Below, one piece after another: positions 24,998-36,493 of a DNA stretch of 64,000 nt (position 1 is the first letter of the stretch; every line of letters starts with the position of its first letter). A model generated the notes under the pieces. The model was given only the letters and a program-made list of their open reading frames with translations, searched no databases and was not told where the DNA came from. The translations under genes and the position numbers were made by a program. The stretch is from Sweltsa coloradensis. Its lineage: Eukaryota > Arthropoda > Insecta > Plecoptera > Chloroperlidae. Where the stretch lies: assembly GCA_024449915.1 (NCBI GenBank), contig JAMZAV010001746.1:62001-126000 (forward strand). The letters are read 5' to 3'.

Positions 24998-25726
24998 GTG
25001 AGATCTAGCTGCATCATGGGTTTTGTTTGTACGTAGGCTATATAGGGCAAAGTGTGTATCTACGAAATTTCACAAATATGATTGTGATTAAATTTGTTTT
25101 AATACTAGGCTTGTGACAGTAAATCACCTGCTAAAACCACTTGGTAGAAAGTTTGGACCCGCAACTCATTGGTAGAGATCTGTGAAAGTGGTTTTATTTT
25201 GTAGTGAATTTCGTTTTTCAAAATGGAGATTTTGGTGTTTTAGGGGGTGGGGGCAATTAGTAATTGCCAAAAAGTAATTGCAAATTACTAGGTCTGTGCG
25301 AATAGTGATTTTTCAGTTCAAATTGAATAGGCCTACCTATCGAATATTCAAATGCAAAAAGTTTGAATAACGAATAATTTAATGACTGGAGTGACAGCTT
25401 TTTTTATTTAGTTGAGTTTTATTAATTGTTAGTGTTTGATGGATGAGACATCGGGTACCCGGTTCTAGAAATTACCCGGAGCCGATTTTAAGATCCGGGT
25501 ATTTTTCGCGATCGTTTTTAGGCTAATTCACCGCTTTATTTTACGCGCTACGTCGATGCGGTCTTTCCCGCAGAACCTGCCCGCTGCCTAAAGAGTAACT
25601 GGAGTCGACAACAGAGCGCGTTGTAAACTGACACGTGCTTCTGCCCGTCTGTTTCTCTCTATGGGTGCAGCCCTACTGTTGAGCCAATGTGTCATGTTTT
25701 CTAATCTGTTACTATTACTGTTTTAG
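24998..25726. other. Short intron between exons C and D
   Basis: 729 bp with donor GTGAGA and acceptor TTACTATTACTGTTTTAG. It contains a hAT-like left end only (TAGGTCTGTGCGAATAG, about 25,289) and a family A fragment. Confidence 0.7.
25438..25660. mobile_element. Family A hAT fragment (copy 2)
   Basis: Shares ACATCGGGTACCCGGTTC, AGCCGATTTTAAGATCCGGG and the internal TAAAGAGTAACTGGAGT block with copy 1 in the same order. The right terminus is missing. Confidence 0.75.
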
Positions 25727-25780
25727 AAACTGCGGGGGGGTATGGAGCCAGTGCAGGAGGCTATGGAAAACCTGATTATG
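25727..25780 (+). CDS. Coding exon D (54-nt microexon-like, GGYG motifs)
   Basis: The acceptor CTGTTTTAG and donor ATG|GTGAGT are both strong. Phase 1 in and phase 1 out, so the exon is exactly 18 codons and could be skipped without frameshift. It encodes ETAGGYGASAGGYGKPDY plus a split Gly. It repeats the GYxKPDxYG pattern of exon C, which suggests exon or repeat duplication and a possible cassette exon. Confidence 0.85.
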
Positions 25781-25965
25781 GTGAGTCTGGATTTTAATTT
25801 TAATTTGTTAGGTATATATCATTGGCTGTGCGAGCCTAGAATTTTTAAGCCGAGCCGAGTATTAAAAAAAAAGCTTGATTTTCGAGCTGAGCCGAGCTTT
25901 TTAAAAAAAAAAATTAAAAAATAAATAAATTAAAATTAAATTAAAAATGGTTAGGCAACATTTTC

Positions 25966-26480
25966 TAGGGATGTCATCGGGTACCCGGTTCTAGAAATTA
26001 CCCAGAGTCGATCATAAGATCAGGGTATTTTTCGCGACCGTTTTTAGGCTAATTCACGGGTTTATTATTTACGCCCTATGCCGATGCGATCTTTCCCGCG
26101 GAGCCTGCCCGCTGCCTGCAGAGTCGATAAAGAAGACCCGGGGAAACTTCTTTGTCGACTCTGCTAAAGAGTAACTCGAGTTGACAACAGAGCGCGTTGT
26201 AAGCCAACACGTGACACCTGTGCGAACTACGTGCGCGTTCGGTCGATCCAACCAACTCAACTCACAGCTGACGAAAAACAAAGATGGTCGGTGTGGAACT
26301 AGTTGGAAGAAGAATTAGTGCGATGTGATCATATTTCTGCGATCACGACGCATTGGATTGTTATTCCTTGGCTTATCTTCTTTCTTTCCTAGGCTTATTT
26401 TGCGACGAAAGCTTCAGCGCGGGCGATAGTGTGATAGGTTTTCTCACATGAGAGAGAGAGAGACACGTTTGCATTCTAGG
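25966..26480. mobile_element. Family A hAT element (copy 3), right end lost
   Basis: Starts TAGGGATGTCATCGGGTAC and follows copy 1 as far as the CTTCAGCGCGGGCGATAG block. No right terminus was found before family E resumes. A 47-bp palindromic insertion distinguishes it from copies 1 and 2. Confidence 0.75.
26118..26164. repeat. 47-bp near-perfect palindromic insertion
   Basis: Arms GCAGAGTCGATAAAGAAG and CTTCTTTGTCGACTCTGC pair with one mismatch around an 11-bp loop. Copies 1 and 2 read straight through this site (GCCTAAAGAG), so it is a clean insertion after GCCT with a one-base T repeat. Confidence 0.85.
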
Positions 26481-26834
26481 CCTAGGCCTATCGCATTCTA
26501 CTGCGTCGAGTTGACTGTTGATCGCTGGCTCAGGCTGCCGCATTCTTTCGCGAAAGTCTTTGTTGACTGTCTGTTGAGTGTTGATGAAAATGAGCGCGTG
26601 TACTGCGTGTTTTTGTAGGCTCGGCTCGAATAAATTGAGCATAAAGCCAAGCTCGGCTCGGCGCGAGCTCAAAACTGAAGCTCGAAAAAGCTCGAGAAAT
26701 CGAGTACTCGCACAGCCCTATATATCATACATAATTTTGACCTTCTTGCTTGCCTCAAGGCTATAATATACAGTGAAATATCATCCATACATTTTCTAGT
26801 GACTGGGTTTAAACAGTGTAGGGTGTAAATTTTT

Positions 26835-27530
26835 AAGCGAGCGAAGCGAGCGTTTCCATTTGACTCTGCCGGAAAAAATAGTCACTGGTTTTGTTTTTTT
26901 TTTGTTTTTTTTTGTTTGTTTGTTTTTTTTGTTTGTATGTCTCGCGATAACGTTCGAACGGAGGCTCGGATCGAGTTGAAATTTTCACCATCCGCAAGCT
27001 TTGTTCTCGATTGAATGCCATTAGTTTTGTGGCAAAATCGTTCAAAAAGTTAAAAAGTTACATTAAAGTTAATCGAAAGTTTTTTTTTCAAACTCAACGG
27101 CGACAAAATCTGAGATAGCCAAATCATTTAGAATGTCCGTCCGGTCACGAATATGTTAATTTTATTTTGATCCGATAAGTAGTGTAGATGGAAATTACAT
27201 TATAACAAAAGTAACGTTGCCATGGCAACGAAATGACGCGCGAAGTTTCTAATGCACTGCCACCTAGAAGTAATCAAAATACTTTCGAGGAAGCAGTCTA
27301 TTATTTGTCAACAAAGAGTTTAAATAGTTTTCCCAAGGAGTCAAGGTCCTCTAGATGGCGGTGGATTTTAAAGTAAAGATTTAAACACGGGTTTACCCAA
27401 ATACCTTGGCAATAATAAATAATACTGGAAACGCAAACGTCGTAAATTTTTAAATTTAAAAAAATGTGCAATGTGGGTCTAGCTATAGCACGTGCTCGCT
27501 TATCAACGCGTCCAACTGAGCGTTTCCTAG
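26835..27530 (+). mobile_element. Family C Helentron-like element (copy C1)
   Basis: Begins in a T run with TTAAGCGAGCGAAGCGAGCG and ends GAGCGTTTCCTAG followed by T. The 5' AAGCGAGC is inverted just inside the 3' end (GCTCGCTT). It is followed by a hairpin (AACGC, loop, GCGTT) and CTAG. No terminal inverted repeats in the usual sense, no TSD and no coding. This asymmetric layout is that of non-autonomous Helentron/Helitron elements. Confidence 0.65.
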
Positions 27531-27935
27531 TTAATGAAAATTATGTCATGTCAAGGTCGACAAAGCAATGTTTCAGAACAAAGAAATAAAATGATGTACG
27601 GCTTGGCAAGGTTTAACACACGAATATTATATTTTACAAATTTATACAGGTACAAAGAGAGCAACAAACAATAAACTGTGAATAAGAATAATTAATAACG
27701 AACAAGTAATAACAAGGCTTACGCGACTACAGCCTACAAAAGAGGCGTTGGCTGTGACAAACAGGACAAGGATCTAGCATTGAAATCATAATCAAAGCAT
27801 GTGATTGATATTATTTCCTACATTTAGACAAATGTTTTAAAAACTCATCCGAAGTCAATATATATATATATATATATATATATATTGACCCCATTTACAA
27901 CATTAAATCGGGTTGGAGGGAGCAGTAGTTCACTA
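27531..27935. other. Intron sequence with (TA)n microsatellite
   Basis: No gene seen. A TA-dinucleotide run lies at about 27,857-27,886. Confidence 0.6.
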
Positions 27936-29415
27936 CAGTGAACTTCGGTCCAACGATCATGACTGCAACGATTTCCCGTCCCCAACGCTAATTTCACTAA
28001 GTTCCTTCTCTTTCCCATTTACACCAATGTTAAACTGTCCAGCGTTAATGGTATATTTCACTGAAAATGTCTGAAAAACCAGCAATTATTTTGCATTATC
28101 TTTTTAATCATGTATGTATTTTTTCAAGTTTACTTTTTTATTTATTGACTACATAAATTTATTTTATGCTTATATAATGCTAAAACTAAAAGCATAAAAT
28201 GAATTTTTTTCTTAAGCGCTGCATGCTATTTTGCATGGGAAAATGGCTTACCGGTACTGATATTAGGCCTAATCTAGGGCTGTATAGAGTGTTATTCATA
28301 ACTATTTTAGTAAATTTTAAAGAAGACTAGATTAACAGGTTATAAAGGACCAGTGAATTCATGTAAAATAAATGAGGTAAACCTTTAGTCTAGTGTTACA
28401 CTCAAATTTACAAAAAAACAACATAAATAAACTTAAAATGCTATTATCTCAGAACTTTTATTCTAGCACATTTGCTAACTTCTTTCACTACTTTTCTACA
28501 GTTTTTAAGATAAAATGATAATTTATTTTTTAATATGGTCAAGTCTTATTCTGACAAATTTGCCAGACACGTTTTTGATGAGATTTATAGTTTTTTAATT
28601 AAAATATGTGAAATATAGATTATGGTACAAAAAACATACCTTTTCCAACAATGCAAAGGAAAAAATCAAATTTATCAAACAAAAATAAAATGATGAAATC
28701 CCTCTAATGAATGTTTTGATGTATTGTTTTTTAATCTAAAACACCTTTAACTTCCATGAAAAAATTAAAACTGGAAACCTTAGCATTTTTTAGCAAAACA
28801 CTGTTTAAACAATGTAAATGTCCATTGTTGGAAAATAACAAAGAATTTTAAACATTTTTTTTGGTAATTATTACTTTCAATAATAATATATAAACAGTTA
28901 ATCACAAAATTTCAAATGTGTACATGGAACGGTTTAGAAAATTTCAATTTCAGTGAAATATTCCCTCAACGTCTTAACAATGAATTTGTAAGTCCCCTGA
29001 TAAAAATTGCATAAGTTATTACTCCGCTGCAACGCCTCGAAAAAACAAAAAGAAAAACGGAACATTTACGTAAAATATTACGCACTTGACTCCTGCCCGA
29101 GTGCATCGACCAAGCCGGGCGGGCCGGCCTCGCCTCACGAGCCAGCTGGCTTGCTAGTCCAAGGCGCAGGAGCACTGCGCAGTGAGTGTGACAAAGAGCG
29201 AGTGAGAGGAGGTCTTGCATCATCACACGGAACTCGGGACCTGTGCAGAGACGTACCAGTAAAGATCGCTACCAGCTGACGCGTGAATAGGCGCTACACC
29301 AATAAAATAGACTGCGTACTGTAACTCACAAAATTCAATTTTTTTGTGTGCTCGTTGGAACAATTTCCCATCTGCAACTCAGTCCCTTAAAAATCGTTGG
29401 ACCGAGGTTCCATTG
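27936..29415. mobile_element. pogo/Tigger-like non-autonomous element with TA duplications
   Basis: The left end CAGTGAACTTCGGTCCAACG and the inverse of the right end, CAATGGAACCTCGGTCCAAC, match over about 24 bp with few changes. Each is bordered by TA (27934-27935, 29416-29417). CAGTxGAACCTCGGT-type ends with TA targets are characteristic of the pogo branch of Tc1/mariner. The interior is AT-rich, and no transposase is recognised. Confidence 0.75.
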
Positions 29416-29417
29416 TA

Positions 29418-29806
29418 CTCGGTTTCTTGGGCTAACATCTTCGTTGCCGGCTAGCCAGGCCTGGCACAACCACGTCCTCAGCTTCTTCCTCGCTCACCTC
29501 CTCCACTACCGGAGGTCTGTATCCAATATAATTATTAGTGCTTACTACTTAGTAGGTGTAAGTAGTATTAGGGATGTCACTGGTGTCACACAATGTAACA
29601 CAATAATATATAGGCCTAATAAATAATAATCACAGATTGATAGTAATAAAAAATATTGGTTGCTAGCAATGACTTTGGTAAGTAAAATCACTAACAGCAT
29701 GTACACATGTTGTGCAGTGGCGGTGCTACGTGGGGACCTGGAGGGGCCTTGCCCCCGGCCCCCCCGGTGTCAAATGCCTGCCGCATGCGTAATGCTATTA
29801 CTTAAA
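29418..29806. other. Intron sequence with orphan hAT-like ends
   Basis: Contains TAGGGATGTCAC (about 29,571) and CAGTGGCGGTGCTACG (29,715), both shaped like hAT left ends. The inverse of the first, GTGACATCCCTA, occurs near 31,020 but the flanking 8-mers do not match. No gene. Confidence 0.4.
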
Positions 29807-30448
29807 CTAGGAAGCTTCGCAAACGCTTTTTCAGGCGCGTTGTTGGATGAGCGTAATTAATGCATTGAGCTGCCATGTGTTATGCAGATGGTATTTAAAT
29901 TGATTTCGTTTTCCCATTGCTGTGGCCTGCGAGACACGCTTGGTAATATTGTTTTAATTTTTACGACGACGACATGAGGATCAGGGGCGTAGGCGTATGT
30001 AGGTGTTATAAGTTGAAGAAATTTTTTTAAATTTAAAAAAAAATTGTAAAATTGCGATTTTCATGAGAAATAATTTTTCGATTACGCTCAAATTTCACGT
30101 GAATATATTAACTAATGAAATTAAGGTTCTGCAAAAAAATCATTACAATCGGATAAAGCATGTAGGCCTAGGTAAGTCGAAGAAATTGTTTTTAAATTTA
30201 AAAAAATCGTAAAATTGCCATTTTCATGTGAAATAACTTTTCGATTGCGCTAAAAAACGGGGAAGTTCCGAGTTCAGAGATTTCGAAGGCCTCCAGAAAA
30301 TTTCATCGGAATTGAAGTATCAGTTTAGCCGGAATCGTGTTAACAAATTCACAAAAATACAAACAGAAAAAAAAACATTCCGGATTTTTTTCTCCTGTGT
30401 AGTAAAATGGAATCTTCGCTATGTCTATGTTCGCTACGCTCATCCAAT
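29807..30448 (-). mobile_element. Family D Helentron-like element (copy D1)
   Basis: Read on the minus strand it starts TTGGATGAGCGTAGCGAA and ends GCGAAGCTTCCTAG before T. The 5' TTGGATGAGC is inverted as GCTCATCCAA near the 3' end, followed by a hairpin (AACGC, loop, GCGTT). It shares long internal stretches with D2 at 58,071-58,682. A segment at about 29,855-29,985 is absent from D2 and may be a further insertion. Confidence 0.6.
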
Positions 30449-33400
30449 TTAATTATCAAATCACAAATTTAATTTTGGTAATTTCTTAGGATAACGTACA
30501 CATGTAAGCCTACAGGCTGTGCTAGTAGGTGCAAATGTAAGAGCGATAGTTTTGATTCAACTGTTCAGGGTATTACCACAATATTTATGACCACGATTGC
30601 AGATAGCTGCTGTAAAACATCGTTTACAGAGTCAGAGTGCAGGAATCAGTTTTTGAGCTACTAATTGAAGTTATTTCAACTCTCAATTATTGTGCTGGTG
30701 GTATCTGAAGATTTTGCCGCTACCTCAGCCGATTCCATTTCTTCAACTTCAGTTCATCTATCTATTTCACATCTATTGATCAAAAGAAACCGTCATTCTT
30801 GATATTTATCATTATAAAAGTGTAGATACTCCCATATAATTACAAGCAAGTTCCCTTATAGCCTATAAGTTATAGGAGTTAAATGTCTGTTGTTAGATCT
30901 CGCTTTTGAATAAACAGATATCGGAATCGGTTCATAGAAGTAGTGGATCGGTATCAAAATTGCCAAATTCTGGTCCCCATCTCTTAATTATTTTTATTTC
31001 AATGCCATTATCGATGTGGGTGACATCCCTAATTAAACAAACTCAATACATACCTGCGGTATGGGATAAACAAGAATCTCAATTTACAAAATGTACCACT
31101 GATATTCCACTGTATAGGCCTACTTTACACTTGTTGCTGCTATTCTTGCCGAGTTATTAACAATATAGCAGATGGAGGGACACAAGTTGATACCAATTTA
31201 ATGTCTTGACTTATTTAGTATTAAGTAGCTAATCAACATTCTGGTGCTTGGTGGTGAGTGGTTACATGTAGAAAAGAAAATCACAAATTACATTCGGTTC
31301 ACTAGTTAATAACAATTTTTTGTTGTTGATTTATTTAGTATTAACTTATTAAGTAACAAATCCAAATTCTGATGCTTGGTGGTGATTTGGTAAAAAGAAA
31401 AAAACACAAATTACATTCGGTTGACCTATTCTAGATTGTATCTACAATTCTACATTCTACACAAGTTACCACTGTTAATAATCTTACAGAAAAGCTAGTT
31501 GTTTTTGTTTAGTCTTGTATTTCATTGCCAAATACTAACAAACATACACTACTTGGTATGTCCTACTATAATTAGGGCTGTGCTATGACATATTCAAATA
31601 TCGATATCACCCCAAAATCTTTGATATGATATTGATGTATCGAAATGTAATAATTGTTTGTAAAAAAGAAAAAGAAAGGGCCTATTTTTAATAATTTGTG
31701 GCCAAATAGGGTTGATATGGTATCAACAAAAATGCATTTAACGATTTTTACGATCTCACAATTGCATTTTATTACCCGGCACCTCCACTGTGTGTACCGG
31801 CCAGAATTAATTTAATTTCGACTACTCTGCACCACCAAAATTACGAAATTTAGCATTTTTTGTGTAAATTAAATTTCTATACTTTGATATGAAGCCAAAT
31901 ATCGATATCATTCCCACTTATCGATATTGTATCGAAATATAGATTTTTTCCCCGACTTAACTAGTTATCTGCAGCTCCCTGAAGCAGGAGCGGCTTAGCA
32001 GCATTGCTAAGATAATCCTGGTAACATGACATGGCATGCTGACCATTTGGCAAGGGGCCAACGATGCCATGTAATGCAAGCACAAGGTGCACATAATACA
32101 CAATGGAAATTACACGATGTATAAATATGTAATGGCTAATGTATTAACTAATGCCGGATACTGGCTGATACGTAATGATAATGGTGAACAGAACAAAAGT
32201 GGTATTAAAGCAAATACATGACTAAGTACGGTGCCAGTTTTGAAAGAAACGTACATTTGGTTTTATTGCCATTATTGGGTGATTTGTTCAAAGTCCAAGT
32301 GACAGAACATGAAGAAAAGTGGGAAACACTGTTAAGTGTAGATTGGTTAGTGGTTACACTTTTTTTGTGCATTGCAAAAAGCATGCATTTCTAATTTGGT
32401 TGAACTATTGGCTAAGGTTCCAGACCAACATGCCACTAGATAATAATAAAATAAAATGGTGAAGAAAATAAGCCATTGCAACAGATTCTGCAAAGAGAGT
32501 TAATTAATGTAGTAGGTAGGCTACATAGGCTAACTTTTCTGCATTACAAATGGTTTATTTGTAAAAACAACTAACAAAAAACATGCATCATGGATGACTT
32601 GGCTTGCTTTGTAGGGGACCACGACTAATGAAGTGCAGAACACCTATTTGTCGCTGAAGCCTAGTGATTATGTAGGCGTAAAACTTATAGGAGCTATTGA
32701 AAACGTTTACTAAGATCTGTTTGGATTGTTATAAAATCTAACCAGTGGACTATTTTTTTATTTTTTTCTCAGCATAGATCTGTTTATTTACGTTCATTTT
32801 TTCATTGCAATTGTAAGAAAATGTGTTTTGGTCCAGACCAGTCTATAATATATTTTGAAGCCCATTGCACAAGTCTATACAGCGTTCAGGATCTAGTGAG
32901 ATCTGGACACTAGACATCATAGATGGTTCATTAAGTGTAAACAAACAACAGAGTGTAAATGAAAGATAAAGTTGACGATGTCACAATGGTTTAGCAATTA
33001 ATACAAGTCGTATGGAGATGGCAAGGAAGATTGTGATGTTACAGGGAGCAAGCTCCGGGTCACTCATACATATTACGTTGGCCAAGTGATTGTTGTTTTC
33101 TACCCGAAGAATTTTGATTGCATTACACGTACCGGCCACGAAATTGTTCGTACGGGCCTACGTATCCATTCTTAATTGGAAAAGTCCAGTTATGAAATAA
33201 TAATTAAAATTAAAATATCTAATGTACTGGGAATTAAAATGTACTTAAATGCTCACTGAGTAGGCAAGACAGTGTTAACAAGAATTGATTACATGATTGA
33301 AATTACGAAAAATGGAAAGAGATTTAGTGCAGGTGTCCCACACAAACATTGCCTCTCTGAGAAAGAGCTTAATCCAGGCTTTAAGGTCTGTTAAGTGGAC

Positions 33401-33672
33401 ATAGGTATTACAATTATTAATAAGGGTATTTACTATTTAGGTATTACACGTATTACTACATTTACAAATTGTAATAAAAGGCCTAATGTGGGCATTAATT
33501 GAGAAGAAGATAATATATAGGGTATTGCCACTTTCATATTTTAAACAATGCATATCGATGAGTAATGTATTTTTTAGTCACATTTGCGAGGAACAAGTTT
33601 AAATGTTTCTGTGACTGTGCTGAGCGCACCAAAACAAGGCCACAAGTGTCCAGCCTAGTTGTCGGTTACTAG
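30449..33672. other. Long intron stretch, no gene
   Basis: AT-rich and non-coding. Holds the 44-bp repeat shared with the first element (about 30,595-30,642), a truncated hAT-like end TAGGGCTGTGCTATGAC (about 31,573), and a direct duplication at 31,205-31,431. Confidence 0.5.
31205..31431. repeat. Diverged tandem duplication, about 120 bp x 2
   Basis: Both halves contain TTATTTAGTATTAA, then TGCTTGGTGGTGA, then CACAAATTACATTCGGTT in the same order, offset about 120 bp. Confidence 0.75.
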
Positions 33673-34144
33673 TAGTGATGGCATCGAGTCCAAAAAGTCC
33701 AAACCGGTTCCTCCGCCCCGGAACCGGTTCGGAACCGGTTCTAAAAAAATGGGGAAAAAACGATTTTTTTTTTAAAGTTACAATTTACAATCAGCAGGTC
33801 TAAAAGTGCCCTTAAAAAGCATTCTTCAAAGTTCAAACAATGCGCGCGTCCTTGAACAACCCATAGCCTATTGTGCAATCTGGAGTGGGATGGGCCTAGC
33901 ATAGCTGAATAACTTCACAATCTGTGAGAAAAGAAAGTGCTGTTACGTAGTTACGTACAAAAAAGAAATGAAAAATTGTATTTAAATTATCAATTACTTA
34001 TTAGCCTACAAATTTTTAACATCACTTTGTAATTTATTTTTTTGGGGGGGGGGGGGAACGGTTTGAAAAGTCGGAACCGGTTTGAAAAGTCTGAACCGGT
34101 TTGAAAAGTTGGAACCGGTTTCCGGGTACCCGATGTCATCACTA
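33673..34144. mobile_element. hAT-type element with TSD GTTACTAG
   Basis: 472 bp. Starts TAGTGATGGCATCG and ends CGATGTCATCACTA, with perfect GTTACTAG at 33665-33672 and 34145-34152. The right subterminal region is a tandem series of GGAACCGGTTTGAAAAGT, and the left has GGAACCGGTTC palindromes. Related to family A by its termini. Confidence 0.9.
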
Positions 34145-34152
34145 GTTACTAG

Positions 34153-34775
34153 CTGTGGTGGGAATCGGTGGGTGAGTAGTTCACCGCAGTGTCAAGTTTC
34201 TGTAAGAGTTAGGCAATTGGGGTATTTGCTAAAGAACTCCCTAGTCCCAAATTCTATTCTTAGTTGTAATATTTTGAAGCAAAAGAGATATTTTCTTAGA
34301 TGTATCAATACATTTTTATGTTTTAATTAAAGGGGTTCCAACTAGTATATATTTTTATATAGGTCTCTAAAAGTTATTTGATAGACAACAGACCAGTCTG
34401 TTTTGATTTACTAAGTTGTAAATTTGCATTTTTATTAATCTCTTGTTGGCAATTTATCTTGCTATTCAAGGTGATAAAATTGTCCACTTAGTTGTCTGGA
34501 ACCCTCTTTCTTACCGTAGCAACCTCGGTCGGGTTTAATTAATGTGCTAGTTTTCTCGAAAAATGCTGATGATGCTTTTTCTTTACTCTAAAATGTTCCT
34601 CATTTATTGCTAGGCTAATAATAAAAATTATTAATACTATTTTGCAATTTCAGGATGTTTAATATAATGGTGGTGGTGATGTGTAGGCCCACACAATTAA
34701 AACAACTTAATAGTTGTATGTTTCAGTCTGAGAAATAAAGGTGTCATGTTAGGTTGGTATTACATTGGTTTCCAG
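34153..34775. other. End of the last intron
   Basis: No features beyond a good acceptor, TACATTGGTTTCCAG, ending at 34775. Confidence 0.6.
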
Positions 34776-34843
34776 GTGGTGGCAATGCTGCAGGTTACGG
34801 TCAACCTCGTGATTACGGCGGGCAGCCGCCTCGACGCTATTAA
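34776..34843 (+). CDS. Terminal coding exon E with stop codon
   Basis: Phase 1 from exon D. It encodes GGGNAAGYGQPRDYGGQPPR then Arg-Tyr, and a TAA at 34841-34843. The five visible exons total 728 nt plus one inherited base: 242 residues and a stop with no frame break. That is strong support for the model. Ending in PPRRY is compatible with an arginine-methylated or PY-type nuclear-import tail, but the motif is too short to call. Confidence 0.87.
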
Positions 34844-35430
34844 AATAGCTCCCTACCAAACACAACATTCGTTTTTAACCGTTGCCCAGGACACAGGATA
34901 ATACTACTCTAAGCACTTGACACTTGGCAATGCATTTCATTGTTCATTTGGGATTAATGTAGAATAATAAATAAGGTTGATGAGCCCGTTAGTACTTAGC
35001 AAAAGTGTATTTCAAGATTAGGTGTTGTATCTCTTTAAAATAGAGACTTACACATAGGCCTAGTACTGGTATTCTATAACATTTATATAATTCTATTTCT
35101 ATTGGCTTAAACCAATTACAAGCAGGTTCGTATTTCAGTACATCTCAACCGATCATTTATTGTGCAAGGCACAGTGGATAGTTCTGTAATCTCATTCATG
35201 TGTTACAAAAGGGTACCGTAATAATGTTCACATTTAAATGTTTAACTTTTTTATAATTTGGTGTGAATTGTGAGACACCAATAATTAATCATTCATACGA
35301 AAGTGAAATCAGATTCAGCCATAACAAGTATTCATTTTATGTCTATGAGATAATATATTATGTATATTACACAATAATATCCATGGCTGACATTTTAATT
35401 TTTTATGTTCTGTACAATAAAAGAAAAATA
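34844..35430 (+). other. Probable 3' UTR with two candidate poly(A) signals
   Basis: AATAAA occurs at 34966-34971 (125 bp after the stop) and again at about 35416-35421 in GTACAATAAAAG. Either could end the transcript. The segment is AT-rich with no other coding signal. Confidence 0.5.
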
Positions 35431-36234
35431 GTAAACCCATCAATTGACATTTTGGAGCATTATTTTTACTACTGTAGTATGTAGGCCTTCTGATAGTCTA
35501 AATGATAGTCTAAAAGACTGCAAAAATTAACAAACCATATCCTCTTTCCAACGTAAACCTTGCCACTGAAGTGTGAGAGTGGTAGTAATGCAAGCAATTC
35601 AATTGTGTGGCCCTAGCACATGTTGATTGAGGTAAACATAGGTCCACAGTTACCCCAAAAAATTGAGTAATTTACATGCTAAACGACCCCCCCCCCCTTC
35701 CCCCAAATAAAAAAAAAGTTTGAAAGACAATTTTGTAAATGCCCATTTTAGATTGGAATGATGCTCTAGTATCTATGTGAAACAAAAATAAGCCGATTTA
35801 AGGCGTTTACCAAATCACAAATTTTTGCAAATTTTAGGATCAAAACATTTGTGTAAAATCACAGGTACAAGATATAATTTTTAAACTGTCTTATAAGTGT
35901 TAGCCTAGTATTATTAATTTATTATCCTCTACATTATGTGGTAAATTTTTTTAATCGTAATTGAATAGCACTTTAAGATAAGGAAAATTATTTCCAATAA
36001 TGCAAATATTGATTAAGATTTGACAAGGGGATGCTTTGCCTACATACTTTTTTTTAAAAACTTTTGTGATAAATTCATATTACAAATATAGGTACATAAT
36101 ACAACTTCTTAGTGATATAAAAGATGGTTGGTCTACAAACTATTATGATGATGTATGAAAATTGATAGAAAACATTTTAAGATAGTAAGATTGTAATTCA
36201 CACACTAAAACTGAAGTGAAATATTATTTTATAA
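35431..36234. other. Intergenic, nothing recognised
   Basis: AT-rich, with a poly-C tract near 35,686. No ORF or repeat structure I can support. Confidence 0.5.
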
Positions 36235-36480
36235 CTAGTCGTCAAAGAATTCATTAATGGTGTACCTAGTAAGATTTTTACAAAAGGAATTTTTTAGTTT
36301 GGATTTGAAAGTTATAGGCAATAGTCTTATATGAATTTGAATTTTGTTATAAATCAAAAGAGGAAATATTGAGGACTTCGAGAATACGTAGAGGGAAGTG
36401 TTGTGAGATGGAACATGGATGTTGCCTGATGAACGAGTTGAATAGGAGTATGGTGAAAGAGGGATGGATTGTAACGTACA
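36235..36480 (-). pseudogene. LINE reverse-transcriptase C-terminal fragment (tentative)
   Basis: The open frame contains STRSSGNIHVPSHNTSLY and PITFKSKLKNSFCKNL. These resemble the tail of CR1/Jockey-type ORF2 proteins (Tyr-x-x-Arg...; FKxxLKxxL). No catalytic motif is included, so this is composition- and pattern-based only. Confidence 0.4.
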
Positions 36481-36493
36481 CATAAGGCGGCTT

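Larger units (their letters stand above)
25823..26720. mobile_element. Family E hAT-type element with TSD TATATCAT
   Basis: Left end TGGCTGTGCGAGCC, right end CTCGCACAGCCCTA. Flanked by perfect TATATCAT at 25815-25822 and 26721-26728. Subterminal GAGCCGAGC/GCTCGGCTC repeats lie on both sides. It contains a nested family A copy. It begins 42 bp after exon D, inside the last intron. Confidence 0.88.

Noticed and set aside
26789..26796. ACATTTTC as the right TSD for family A copy 3 (left copy at 25,958)
   Set aside because: It lies outside the enclosing family E element, whose own TSD is perfect, so the pair is probably coincidence.
29571..31031. A single hAT from TAGGGATGTCAC to GTGACATCCCTA
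   Set aside because: The ends are inverse, but the flanking 8-mers (AGTAGTAT, ATTAAACA) disagree and another element lies between. Left as orphan ends.
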